In this document: positions 1 through 8,929 of the stretch, one piece after another | Numbering within the stretch: position 1 is the first letter of the stretch | Layout of the letters: each line of letters begins with the position of its first letter | Source: Aurantibacter crassamenti | GTDB taxonomy: Bacteria > Bacteroidota > Bacteroidia > Flavobacteriales > Flavobacteriaceae | DNA: 64,000 bases | Assembly: GCF_016811105.1 (NCBI RefSeq) | Contig: NZ_JAFBGM010000001.1 | Coordinates: forward strand, 620,001 to 684,000 | Reading direction: 5' to 3' | The notes under the pieces: generated by a model | What the model was told of the DNA's origin: nothing | Database searches by the model: none | What the model saw: the letters and a program-made list of their open reading frames with translations, nothing else | Position numbers and translations under genes: made by a program

Positions 1-112
1 ACAAAAACGAGGCGACAAAATTCAAAATAAAAAAAGAAAGAATAAAAGGTAGTGCTATTCAAACCCTAACAATAAGTCTTTGTGTTTTTTACTAATTCTA
101 ATATGCCAATCT

Positions 113-742
113 CTAGTAAAAAAATTCTGAATTTATAGTTAGAAATTCCTTCTTTCCAAGAGGGGTTAGATAAGGAAACAACATACTTAAGAGTAGATTT
201 ACCTGAATATTTAAATCTTTTCTGTTTATTTTTTTCGTGTATAATCCAGTAGCATACAACCACGTATTACCATAATTTACCATGCGTTCAGCAAGAAACT
301 TATGATCCCATTCGTAATCTGGTTTGTGCATTAAGCCTTTTTCTATCATTTTTTTAAACAGCAACAAACAGCCTTCTTTTCGATTTTTATAAACACCTTG
401 AAAATGTTCATTTACCTTTTCACTCACGTTTAAAAGATTATATAAATCAGTCCAAAAAAACGTATAAGCTACCATTCGTTTCATACTACTCTCAATATCA
501 TTTCTAATTTGAGAAATTGATACCTCTACAGCTGGCAGGTCTCTAACTCTAGCATCAAATTCAGAAACCATTTCAAAATACAAAGCCTCAAAAATATCCT
601 CCCGTTTTTTGTAATGGTAATTTAAGTTTCCGGAACTCATATTTAGTTTTAAGGCTATCATTCTGATGGTTACATTATGATACCCTTTGTCATTAAATAA
701 GGTCTTGGCAGCATTTAAAATCACTTTCTTTTTATCATTCAT
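113..742 (-). CDS. TetR/AcrR-family transcriptional regulator
   Basis: Cytoplasmic DNA-binding regulator of 209 aa, the usual TetR length. The N-terminus (about residues 5-50) has the TetR helix-turn-helix pattern, with an initial AAKTLFNDKGYHNVTIRMIA stretch followed by LNMSSGNLNYHYKKREDIF. The C-terminal half is an all-alpha ligand/dimerisation domain with no recognisable ligand signature. It is transcribed divergently from the alpha/beta hydrolase at 797, and the 54-bp gap holds two near-identical 19-bp repeats, the first overlapping this gene's own ATG. Autorepression plus repression of the hydrolase is the natural inference. Family is certain; ligand is unknown. Confidence 0.93.
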   Translation of the reverse strand: MNDKKKVILNAAKTLFNDKGYHNVTIRMIALKLNMSSGNLNYHYKKREDIFEALYFEMVSEFDARVRDLPAVEVSISQIRNDIESSMKRMVAYTFFWTDLYNLLNVSEKVNEHFQGVYKNRKEGCLLLFKKMIEKGLMHKPDYEWDHKFLAERMVNYGNTWLYATGLYTKKINRKDLNIQVNLLLSMLFPYLTPLGKKEFLTINSEFFY

Positions 743-787
743 TAGTAAACTTGTCCTAATTAAATATTATTAGTAAATTTGTCCTAA
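741..787. promoter_or_regulatory. Tandem 19-bp repeats, candidate TetR operator
   Basis: Two direct copies of attagtaaacttgtcctaa (741-759 and 769-787, one mismatch) lie in the divergent spacer, 28 bp apart start to start. Each copy is itself an imperfect palindrome (TTAG ... CTAA ends). One copy covers the TetR start codon and the other lies just before the hydrolase GTG, which suits a repressor shutting both directions. Sequence is seen directly; operator function is inferred from position. Confidence 0.65.
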
Positions 788-796
788 ATATACAAA

Positions 797-1654
797 GTGA
801 AATCATTATACAAGTCAGAAATCGGGAAAAAGGAAATTCTAAATCTTTATGATCAAAAATTAAAAGATTTACAAATAGACTTTAGGTATAGAATAGTTGA
901 AACCAAATTCGGAAAAACCAATATTATAGTCATAGGTGAAGCCACAAAACCACCACTACTTTTAATTCATGGATCTAATGGCTGTGCCCCTATTTCATTA
1001 GTAACATATCCAAACCTATATAAAGACTTTCAAATATTTGCTGTTGATGTTCTTGCACAACCTAATAAAAGTGCAGAAAACAGGTTGAGCATGACTGACA
1101 ATAGTTATGGCGAATGGATCAATAACCTTATAACAAAATTAGACCTGCAAAATGTGACATTGGCCGGTTTCTCATTTGGAGGATTAATTATACTTAAAAC
1201 ACTGATTCAAAATGAAGCTAACATTAAAGAAGTCTTTTTAGCCGCTCCTGCTTTTATTATAAATGGGAATCCGCTTGTATTACTATTGAAAGTTTTCATA
1301 CCAATGAAATTATTTATGAAAACAAGAAAAGCGAAGTATATTGAAAAATTCTTAAAAACGCTTTTCACTGAACCAGATGAATTTGCACTACAATACTTGT
1401 CTAAAGTAATTCAGTATTTTGAAATGGATTTTACGCCGGTTCCTATAATTAAAAAAGAAGATGCACAATTAATTACAACCCCTATCACCTTATTTGCTGC
1501 AAAAAATGATATTATGTTTCCTGGCATGAAAATGATTAAACGTGCACATAAAATTTTTCCTTCCCTGAAAAAAGTATTTTTATTAGAAAACTCTAAACAC
1601 GTTCAAAACAAGACTGACAATATTCAAATTGAAAAGGTAATTCTGAATTCATAA
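797..1654 (+). CDS. Alpha/beta-fold hydrolase
   Basis: A 285-aa cytoplasmic alpha/beta hydrolase starting at GTG (797); no ATG is available near the first domain residues. The oxyanion strand LLIHGSNG lies at about residues 55-62, the nucleophile elbow GFSFGG at about 124-129 (Ser126), a candidate acid in AAKNDIMFPG near 233, and the His in NSKHV near 268, so the triad looks complete. There is no signal peptide. The nearest general group is the MhpC/esterase-type hydrolases; substrate cannot be read. Divergence from TetR suggests the enzyme is induced by, and may modify, a small lipophilic compound. Confidence 0.85.
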   Translation: MKSLYKSEIGKKEILNLYDQKLKDLQIDFRYRIVETKFGKTNIIVIGEATKPPLLLIHGSNGCAPISLVTYPNLYKDFQIFAVDVLAQPNKSAENRLSMTDNSYGEWINNLITKLDLQNVTLAGFSFGGLIILKTLIQNEANIKEVFLAAPAFIINGNPLVLLLKVFIPMKLFMKTRKAKYIEKFLKTLFTEPDEFALQYLSKVIQYFEMDFTPVPIIKKEDAQLITTPITLFAAKNDIMFPGMKMIKRAHKIFPSLKKVFLLENSKHVQNKTDNIQIEKVILNS

Positions 1655-1844
1655 TCCGCTGATTAACAACGAATAAAATACTTTTATTAATAGTATTTTT
1701 AATTTATTTACATACATTTATATAGTCTCTTATCGTAATCATTATAGAGTTGGAATTTTATAAAACAAATTGTATTTGATGGAAATTAATCATCAGTAAA
1801 CTTCCAAATTTCCTTGGAAAACTTGGAGAAGCAAATAAATTATC

Positions 1845-2759
1845 ATGAAATATATTCGTAAAGAAATCTGGGTAATAATCTTTATAATGTTTTCATATGT
1901 TTCTATTGGTCAAACTACAAAAACATATGAGCTTTTAGAATTTCCAAATTTATCTTATTTAGAACAATCAGAAATCGCAAACGACAGTTTGCAAAAACTT
2001 AATTTAATAATTCCGCAAGGAGTTGATAATTACCCACTTTTTATTTGGATTGGTGGAGGCGCATGGTCTTATGGGGATAAAAATCAGGAAATGGACTTCG
2101 CTAAGTTACTTGCAAAAAGAGGAATGGCCGTTGCAAGTATTGGCCATAGACTTAGTCCAGCAATATGGCGAGATTCCACCTTAAAAACAGGAATAACACA
2201 CCCAAAACACATTGAAGATATTGCTGCTTCAGTTAAATGGCTTCATGATAATGCTAAACTTTACGGCTATAACAAAAAGAAAATTTTTATTGGAGGTTAT
2301 TCATCTGGCGCGCACTTAGCAGCATTAATTAGTTTAGATAGCTCCTATCTTTCAAAATATGGATTAAATACTACTATTTTTAAAGGGGTTGTACCAATTT
2401 CTGGTACATATGACATCAATAATTATTACAAGGTATTTTTAAATGGCAACAGTCCAGAATTAGCAGAGCATCATGTAAAGGCGGTTTTTGGAAACGATGT
2501 AACTAACTATACCCAAGCATCTCCGGTTAATTATCTAGAAAACCTTTCGTTTCCGATGCTACTAATGTGCGACAATAATTTATACAATTACACAAACCTT
2601 TTTGAGGATAAGATTAGAGAAACCAATTTTAGAGAAGTACAAGTAGTATATGCTTATAATTTAACACATGGCGAATTATGGAAAAACCTCTCATATGCCG
2701 ATACCAGTATTTATAGAGAACTTATTATCGATTTTATTGACAAACAATCTATTCAATGA
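1845..2759 (+). CDS. Secreted esterase/lipase of the alpha/beta hydrolase fold
   Basis: A 304-aa protein with a Sec signal peptide (about residues 1-22, ending near SIG). The WIGGGAW stretch at about 68-74 is the HGGGW-type oxyanion motif of HSL/BD-FAE esterases with Ile in place of His. GYSSGAH at 151-157 is the nucleophile elbow (Ser153) and NLTHGELW near the C-terminus supplies the likely catalytic His. It probably removes acyl or feruloyl-type esters in the periplasm. It is a single gene with a 190-bp AT-rich leader in which I see no clear promoter. Family sure, substrate unknown. Confidence 0.85.
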   Translation: MKYIRKEIWVIIFIMFSYVSIGQTTKTYELLEFPNLSYLEQSEIANDSLQKLNLIIPQGVDNYPLFIWIGGGAWSYGDKNQEMDFAKLLAKRGMAVASIGHRLSPAIWRDSTLKTGITHPKHIEDIAASVKWLHDNAKLYGYNKKKIFIGGYSSGAHLAALISLDSSYLSKYGLNTTIFKGVVPISGTYDINNYYKVFLNGNSPELAEHHVKAVFGNDVTNYTQASPVNYLENLSFPMLLMCDNNLYNYTNLFEDKIRETNFREVQVVYAYNLTHGELWKNLSYADTSIYRELIIDFIDKQSIQ

Positions 2760-2857
2760 TGTTAGCAAAATATAAATGAAGGCAAGTATAATTAAAGAGT
2801 TTGAAGGAAAATCTATTTGTATTTAAGTATCACATTTAATTTATTGAGTTCGTTTTT

Positions 2858-3934
2858 TTAATGCTCGCCATACCCAACCTCATCCATTTTACCTTTAAAA
2901 ATTCGGTACTGCACAATCATATAAATAATAACTAAAATTAAAGCTATAACAAACCAGTTTACACCAATTGAAAGTCCATAGGCATCAGCAGCTACATTAT
3001 AAATAGTTAATGATGGATTTAAGCTATTGGTTGACGGAAGTACATTCGGAAAAATTGAGGCAACCGTTGTTGCAAAGCCACCTAACAAGAAAAGTGTGGA
3101 AAACATAAATCCGCTTCCATCTTTTTTAAATTTTTTCACATAGAACAATCCGAATAAGCCTATAAATGTAGTAATCGGAAATATCCATAACCACCAAGTT
3201 TCAATAAAATTATGAAATGGTTTTGGTTCAATAACATGCCAAACCATCAAAGAAATTATAACCAATAGTAGTTGAACAAAATTCAATCGGAAAACTATTC
3301 TTTTTAATCGCAGATTCATATCTGAATTCGTCTTGAAGATAATCCAATTTGCACCGTGAATACTTAGCGCAACAACACCCACAAGACCTAACAATACAGT
3401 AAACCAATCGATAACTCCTAAATGTTCTGCTGTGGGGCTAAAAGTAGAATTCCATAGCGGTAGAAAAAAATAATGACCTTCATAGGCAGAAATTCCATTT
3501 TCAACCATGCCTAAATTTACCCCACGCACCACATTGCCAAGCGCAACACCAAAGAATAAAGCCAACAACAAACTAGCTATTCCAAAAGCCTTATCCCAAA
3601 TGGTCTCCCATAATTTATTATGTACTTGTCCCCTTAGTTCCAAACCAATTGCCCTAAAAATTAACAACCAAAGAATCATCATTAAAGGCAAATAAAATCC
3701 ACTAAACGAAGAGGCATAAAGCGTAGGAAACGCAAAAAATAGTACACCACCAGAAGCGATTAACCACACTTCATTTGCATCCCAAAATGGACCAATTGCA
3801 CTGGTAATTGCCTTTTTATCTTTTTCTGTTTTAGCACAAAACAAATGAATAATTCCCGCTCCAAAATCATAACCATCTAAAACAACATACATGGCCAACA
3901 TTCCCATTAAAACGATATACCAAAATAGTTCCAT
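2858..3934 (-). CDS. cydB: Cytochrome bd ubiquinol oxidase subunit II
   Basis: A 358-aa polytopic inner-membrane protein, the partner of CydA in cytochrome bd, which reduces O2 with quinol at high affinity and helps resist NO and H2O2. Typical CydB stretches are present: an N-terminal helix with VLDGYDFGAG, then FWDANEVWLIASGGVLF and FRAIGLELRG. It follows cydA with a 2-nt gap and is the last gene of a two-gene operon. No CydX-like small ORF was seen after it. Confidence 0.97.
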   Translation of the reverse strand: MELFWYIVLMGMLAMYVVLDGYDFGAGIIHLFCAKTEKDKKAITSAIGPFWDANEVWLIASGGVLFFAFPTLYASSFSGFYLPLMMILWLLIFRAIGLELRGQVHNKLWETIWDKAFGIASLLLALFFGVALGNVVRGVNLGMVENGISAYEGHYFFLPLWNSTFSPTAEHLGVIDWFTVLLGLVGVVALSIHGANWIIFKTNSDMNLRLKRIVFRLNFVQLLLVIISLMVWHVIEPKPFHNFIETWWLWIFPITTFIGLFGLFYVKKFKKDGSGFMFSTLFLLGGFATTVASIFPNVLPSTNSLNPSLTIYNVAADAYGLSIGVNWFVIALILVIIYMIVQYRIFKGKMDEVGYGEH

Positions 3935-3936
3935 AT

Positions 3937-5268
3937 TTAATGTTTTACGGTCTCTGGTCCTTTTTTAACAATTTTGGCAACCAGCATTAAAAACAGTAGG
4001 CCTAAAAGCAAATACAAGCCTACAAAGCCTAACAGTGTAAACAATGTATTTCCAGCTGATACTGTTGGTGAAGCACCATCTGCGGTACGCAATAAGTCAT
4101 AAACCAACCATGGTTGCCGTCCAAGTTCTGCTGTATACCAGCCAGCTGTGTTTGCGATATAAGGAAATGGCACCATAAACAGTAAAGCCCACAAAACCCA
4201 TTTTGTTTGATACAATTTTTTCCTCCAAAGTTGTATGGCGGCAATAGCTAGTAAAGCCATAAAAATTGTTCCCAACCCTACCATTATATGATACGCATAA
4301 TATAATCCGGGAATATTTGTAGGATAATCTTTTTCATCAAACTCATTCAACCCTTTTATTTGAGCATCCCATTTTTGGTAGGTCAAAAAGCTTAAAATAT
4401 TAGGAACAGCAATTTTATTATCTAATTTTTTGTTTTCCATATCAGGCTGGCCAATCAGAACAATTTCAGAGCCGCCATCTTCGGTTTCGAAAATTCCCTC
4501 CATAGCCGCAAAGGTTATGGGTTGATGTTTTACCACATTTTTCGCAGCCCAATCCCCCGTAGGAAAAGCAACTAAAACCGACGCCACCAATCCAAATATA
4601 ACACCTGTTTTTACGAACAGTTTGCCAGATTCGCCATGTTTTTTGTTCAATATATAAAATGCCCCAACGGCAGCAACAACAAATGATGCTGTAATTAATG
4701 AAGCCAATTGATTGTGTATATATGAGGGCCAGAGCCACGGATTAGAAAATAATGCTGAAAAATTGGTAAGCACAAATTTTCCATTTTCCAAAATTTCAAA
4801 TCCTACGGGATGTTGCATCCAGGCATGTGTAGCAATTATAAATAGCCCACTTGCCCAAGATCCCAGAAAGACTAAAAATCCAGTGAGAAAATGGAGCTTT
4901 TGCCCCATCAATTTTTCACCGAATAGAAAAAGACCCAAAAAGGATGATTCTAAGAAAAAAGAGAACATACCTTCCATCGCTAAAGTCTGCCCAATAATTC
5001 CACCTGTTAATTCTGAAAACTTAGCCCAATTAGTGCCAAATTGAAATTCCATTGGAATACCTGTTACAACACCCATTGAAAAATTCAGAGCAAAAATGCG
5101 CATCCAAAATTTAGCAGCGTCATTGAATTTTATTTCTTGAGTGCGTAAAAATTTCCACTTAAAAAAGACAATCAAAAGTGAGAGTCCCATAGTCAACTGA
5201 GGAAACAAATAATGGAATGTTATGGTGAAGGCAAACTGTAGTCTGTCGTAAAAAAGCATGTCTTCCAT
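3937..5268 (-). CDS. cydA: Cytochrome bd ubiquinol oxidase subunit I (short Q-loop)
   Basis: A 443-aa haem-binding subunit of cytochrome bd. The b595 ligand His19 falls in FTITFHYLFPQLTMG. The candidate b558 ligands are the His in PSYIHNQLA and the Met in YHIMVGLG. MEFQFGTNW and the quinol-site signature GRQPWLVY are also present. At 443 aa it is about 80 residues shorter than the E. coli protein, consistent with the short Q-loop class found in many non-proteobacteria. It is first in the cydAB operon, with a -7 box TATCTTTG just upstream. Confidence 0.97.
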   Translation of the reverse strand: MEDMLFYDRLQFAFTITFHYLFPQLTMGLSLLIVFFKWKFLRTQEIKFNDAAKFWMRIFALNFSMGVVTGIPMEFQFGTNWAKFSELTGGIIGQTLAMEGMFSFFLESSFLGLFLFGEKLMGQKLHFLTGFLVFLGSWASGLFIIATHAWMQHPVGFEILENGKFVLTNFSALFSNPWLWPSYIHNQLASLITASFVVAAVGAFYILNKKHGESGKLFVKTGVIFGLVASVLVAFPTGDWAAKNVVKHQPITFAAMEGIFETEDGGSEIVLIGQPDMENKKLDNKIAVPNILSFLTYQKWDAQIKGLNEFDEKDYPTNIPGLYYAYHIMVGLGTIFMALLAIAAIQLWRKKLYQTKWVLWALLFMVPFPYIANTAGWYTAELGRQPWLVYDLLRTADGASPTVSAGNTLFTLLGFVGLYLLLGLLFLMLVAKIVKKGPETVKH

Positions 5269-5300
5269 AAACGCAGATGTTGATATGGGAATTAGTTATT

Positions 5301-5308
5301 CAAAGATA
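5301..5308 (-). promoter_or_regulatory. -7 promoter element of cydAB
   Basis: On the minus strand the sequence reads TATCTTTG, a perfect match to the Bacteroidota TAnnTTTG -7 element, 33 bp before the cydA ATG. No well-placed TTG -33 element was found, so the call rests on the -7 box and its position only. Confidence 0.45.
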
Positions 5309-5318
5309 CGAAAGGTGC

Positions 5319-6314
5319 CTAAATTTTGGATAAACAAGAGCCTAAAATACACAATACCACATTGCCTCTTTTATGACCTTTTTCAATATATCGATGAGCT
5401 TCCGGAATTTGCTCTAGTGAATATCTTTTATCAATTACCGATTTCAAATGACCCGTTTCCATCAGTACTTTTATTTCTTCAACAAACGTGCGTATTATTG
5501 AAACAGGAAGCATTCCGGTAGCAGAAAACAAAACTTTTTTATTTCCAAAAATTGAAGTCCATAGCATCTGTAAAAGATCCCCAAAATTGAGAATAGGTGA
5601 AATATATACCCCCTTTTTAGTTAATGATTTTTTACATTTTGAAAACGAACTTTTACCTACTGTATCATAAATAATATCGTAGGTTTTACCGTTCTCAGTA
5701 AAATCTTGCTGCGTATAATCAATTACAAAATCTGCGCCCAACGACCGTACCAAATCTAAATTTCGAGTGCTGCATACCGCGGTTACTTCGGCACCAAAAT
5801 AAGTAGCTAATTGCACGGCGGAAGTACCCAAACTACCAGAAGCACCGTTAATCAAAATATGTAGGTCCGGTTTTATATTGGCTACTTTTTTAAGAAAATT
5901 ATATGATGTTATATGACCATCACCAACTACTGCAGCCTCTTCGTGTGTTACATTATCGGGTTTTAAAGAAATAATTCCATTTTCTTGAATACATACATAT
6001 TCTGCATGTGTGCCAAAATGAACTAATGATTCCCCAAAAACCTCATCTCCTATTTTAAATAATTTTACCTGATTACCATTCGACTCAATCACACCCGAAA
6101 AACCAGTACCTGAAACTTTGTTCTTTGGTTTTGTAATACCCATATAAAGCCTACCGATAAGTGGGTAACCTGTTCGCATCATAGTTTCAGCGGTAGTAAT
6201 TGTTGCTGCATGAATTTTTACAAGAACTTCATTATCTTTTGGAACAGGCTTTTCAATATTTCCTATTTGTAATACATCAGGTGAACCATATTTTGTTGTT
6301 ATACTCGCTTTCAT
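5319..6314 (-). CDS. Zinc-independent MDR oxidoreductase (quinone oxidoreductase-like)
   Basis: A 331-aa NAD(P)H-dependent medium-chain dehydrogenase/reductase. Residues 1-120 form the GroES-like domain (KIHAATITTAETMMRTG), and a Rossmann domain follows with ILINGASGSLGTSAVQLA as the nucleotide-binding loop. The Cys/His structural zinc ligands of alcohol dehydrogenases are absent, placing it with quinone/enone reductases. The minus-strand promoter region shows TACTTTTG at 6335-6342 with a TTG 16 nt upstream. It ends 51 bp before the cydA start and is a separate transcription unit or reads through into cydAB. The substrate is not readable. Confidence 0.85.
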   Translation of the reverse strand: MKASITTKYGSPDVLQIGNIEKPVPKDNEVLVKIHAATITTAETMMRTGYPLIGRLYMGITKPKNKVSGTGFSGVIESNGNQVKLFKIGDEVFGESLVHFGTHAEYVCIQENGIISLKPDNVTHEEAAVVGDGHITSYNFLKKVANIKPDLHILINGASGSLGTSAVQLATYFGAEVTAVCSTRNLDLVRSLGADFVIDYTQQDFTENGKTYDIIYDTVGKSSFSKCKKSLTKKGVYISPILNFGDLLQMLWTSIFGNKKVLFSATGMLPVSIIRTFVEEIKVLMETGHLKSVIDKRYSLEQIPEAHRYIEKGHKRGNVVLCILGSCLSKI

Positions 6315-6334
6315 CTTTACGTTTTTAAGTAAGA

Positions 6335-6361
6335 CAAAAGTAGGTTCAGGTTAAAAGCCAA
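6335..6361 (-). promoter_or_regulatory. Promoter of the MDR oxidoreductase
   Basis: The minus strand has TTG, 16 nt, then TACTTTTG, a full match to TAnnTTTG, 21 bp before the ATG at 6314. The spacer is slightly shorter than the usual 17-23 nt. Confidence 0.5.
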
Positions 6362-6384
6362 TCGTTCGGGTTTGAAAATCAGAA

Positions 6385-8721
6385 CTAATTTGTTATCGCT
6401 TTTTTCCAATACGCTCTAGGAGTGATACCGATCTGCTTTTTAAAATAAGTATTAAAAACGGTTTTTGAATTAAAACCGCTATCATAAGCCAGCGCAAGAA
6501 TAGTTAAATGCCGTTGTGAAGAATCGGCTACTTTAGATTTAAAAGTTTTTAATCGATAAGAATTTACAAAGTTTGAAAAGTTCATATTAAAACCTTCATT
6601 GAGTAATTGGGACAAATGGTTTGGCGGAATTTCTAAATGCTCAGCCATATTGCGAAGTGTTAAATCAGGATTTAAGTGAAGTTCTTTCTCAGACATCAAT
6701 TGCTTTAACTTGGTGCAATAATAATCCAACTCCTTTTTGTCGAGGAGTGCATTTTTATATTTGGGTTGTAACTTATTAAAAGCAGTTCGGTTTCCTAAAA
6801 CTTGTTGCATTAACGCTTGAAAATGCGCGTTTGCATGTAAAGGTTTTAAAATAGGTTCTGTATAGAACAACAACACTCGAGGTAATCTATATTCAATTCC
6901 TTTTTCAATTAATGCAATTGCATCTTCATGTTTGCCTTGCAACGTATGGCAAAGAATAAGGAAAAACATTGCGTTTCCCATTGCATCGGTTTGTAAAGCT
7001 GCTCTTAATTCGGAAAGGCCTTTCTCTGCACTATTGGTGTCACCCAAAACTATATATGCCATTGTGGACCCACCTAGTTTGGTTAGATTACCTTTTCCTA
7101 AAGTAGGAAGGTTCTGAAAAAAAGTTAAACCTTGTTTGGCTTTACCTTCTAACACCATTATACTGCCTATATAAAAAGGAGGAAAAACAAGATCAGGATT
7201 CAATGTAAGTGCTTTCTCAAATAAAGGAATTGCCTTGTCAAATTTTTCCATTAAGTAAAATAAAAAACCCTTATAATGAGTATTCATTGCTGAAAAAGGA
7301 TCCAACTCAAGCGCTTTATCAACATAATTTAAAGCAGCTTTTAGTTTACCCTCTAGCGTAAGAGTATTTGAAAACGTTAGATAAATTTCATCACTTGGTC
7401 GAATATCTAAAGCCTTATTTAGATGTCGGTAAGCACCCTCTAAATCCCAGTTTTGCCAGCAGCAAATCCAAGCAAGATTAAGTTGTGATTTTGGTAAGTT
7501 TTGGTCGAGTTCAAGGGCTTTATCTAGGTACGGTTTAGCTTTTACAAAAGCCTCTTGAGCTGGTAACATCCCCATTGTTCCCAAATATGCATAACCTTGA
7601 TTAACATCTAAATAGGGCAACGGAAAATCTGGTGCTTCGTTAATTACCTCATCAAAAATTTCTATGGCCTTTTCAGTTTCAGGCAAACTCAATTTCATTA
7701 AATGATAACGGCCCTTTAAATACTTCTTATATACCTCAACAGACACATTTGGGGCATCTATTAACTTATCGTCCATATTAAAATGACCAACATGTTCACG
7801 CAATTTGTCGGCTATCAAAATGCTGACCTCATCTTGTACTGCAAAAATATCATCTACAGAATGGTCAAAGGTTTCGGACCAAAAATGGAAATCATCAGCC
7901 ACATCAATAAGCTGAGCAGTAATACGCATCTTATTACCCGACAAACGAATACTACCTTCTAAAATGGTAGAAACATTTAGTGCTTCACCAATAGAGGTTA
8001 TGGGAATATTTTTATTTTTAAAATGGAACGAAGATGTTCTAGAAGTAACTTTAAGTCCTTTAATTTTAGCAAGAGCATTTATAATTTCCTCGGTCATTCC
8101 ATCTGAAAAATATTCATTTTCAACATCAGAACTCATATTAACAAAAGGTAGCACCGCAATACTATTACTGTCCTTTTTTGTAACATTATTGAGCTCTGAA
8201 GAAATCGGTACTTTTATACCATCATTCGCAACGGCAAAAACTTCAATGGGTTCTGCAATGTTTTTTAATTCAAAATAGCCAAGCGATTTCGTCGTAAACT
8301 GTTGTTGATTTTTAAGCTCATCATTCAACTTTCCGGATAAAAGAATGGAACCCGCAATGCCTAGAGATTCAATTCGAGATGATATGTTTACGCCGTCACC
8401 GTAAACTTCAGTTCCATCAAAAACAATATCTCCCAAATGCAAACCAATACGTAAGGGAACCGGATGCTCACTTTGTAAATCTAGTTGAATTGCAATGGCA
8501 CATTGCACTGCTGTTACTGCACTTGAAAATGCGCTTAAAGTACCATCTCCATAATATTGAATAATTTCACCAAAATATAAATCATGGTATTTTTGAAATA
8601 CAGAGCGATGACGAGATCTCATCGTTGTAGCTGTCGTTTCATCTTTTTGCATCAAAGCTGTGTAACCAATAATGTCTGTAAACATTATAGCGGTAATTCT
8701 TCGGTTTTTAGAATTTGACAT
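6385..8721 (-). CDS. Nucleotide cyclase / TolB-like / TPR / AraC-HTH fusion regulator
   Basis: A 778-aa soluble multidomain protein. Residues 8-165 form a class III nucleotidyl cyclase domain with the two metal Asp residues (Asp16 in FTDIIGYT, Asp59 in YYGDG) and the catalytic Asn112 and Arg116 in GVNISSR. The base-selecting position appears to be Glu105 rather than the common Asp or Thr. Residues about 188-330 match the TolB/FlgO-like module often found after such cyclases (SIAVLPFVNMS, YFSDGMTEEI). About 345-640 is a TPR array, and about 665-778 is a two-HTH AraC domain ending FKKQIGITPRAYWKKA. There is no membrane segment. Cyclase activity is plausible from the residues, but a cAMP circuit in this group is not established. 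It stands alone, 71 bp upstream of the MDR gene's start and facing the same way. Confidence 0.9.
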   Translation of the reverse strand: MSNSKNRRITAIMFTDIIGYTALMQKDETTATTMRSRHRSVFQKYHDLYFGEIIQYYGDGTLSAFSSAVTAVQCAIAIQLDLQSEHPVPLRIGLHLGDIVFDGTEVYGDGVNISSRIESLGIAGSILLSGKLNDELKNQQQFTTKSLGYFELKNIAEPIEVFAVANDGIKVPISSELNNVTKKDSNSIAVLPFVNMSSDVENEYFSDGMTEEIINALAKIKGLKVTSRTSSFHFKNKNIPITSIGEALNVSTILEGSIRLSGNKMRITAQLIDVADDFHFWSETFDHSVDDIFAVQDEVSILIADKLREHVGHFNMDDKLIDAPNVSVEVYKKYLKGRYHLMKLSLPETEKAIEIFDEVINEAPDFPLPYLDVNQGYAYLGTMGMLPAQEAFVKAKPYLDKALELDQNLPKSQLNLAWICCWQNWDLEGAYRHLNKALDIRPSDEIYLTFSNTLTLEGKLKAALNYVDKALELDPFSAMNTHYKGFLFYLMEKFDKAIPLFEKALTLNPDLVFPPFYIGSIMVLEGKAKQGLTFFQNLPTLGKGNLTKLGGSTMAYIVLGDTNSAEKGLSELRAALQTDAMGNAMFFLILCHTLQGKHEDAIALIEKGIEYRLPRVLLFYTEPILKPLHANAHFQALMQQVLGNRTAFNKLQPKYKNALLDKKELDYYCTKLKQLMSEKELHLNPDLTLRNMAEHLEIPPNHLSQLLNEGFNMNFSNFVNSYRLKTFKSKVADSSQRHLTILALAYDSGFNSKTVFNTYFKKQIGITPRAYWKKAITN

Positions 8722-8929
8722 ACAAGTTTGAATCTATAAAATTTTCTGGGAAAGAAATTGAGTTAATCGTTCTATAATTGGCACGTTAGCCTTAAAAATA
8801 CAATATTACATTAACTCCACTCAAAATTGTCATTTGTCTAAAAGACATTATTTTTAGGTCGTCTATTCTAAACAAGTTAATATCACCAGTCTTATTTAAC
8901 TTGAAGAGTAATTCACATAAATATGCCCT

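Noticed and set aside
4712-5044. 110-codon plus-strand frame inside cydA
   Set aside because: Antisense shadow of conserved CydA coding sequence.
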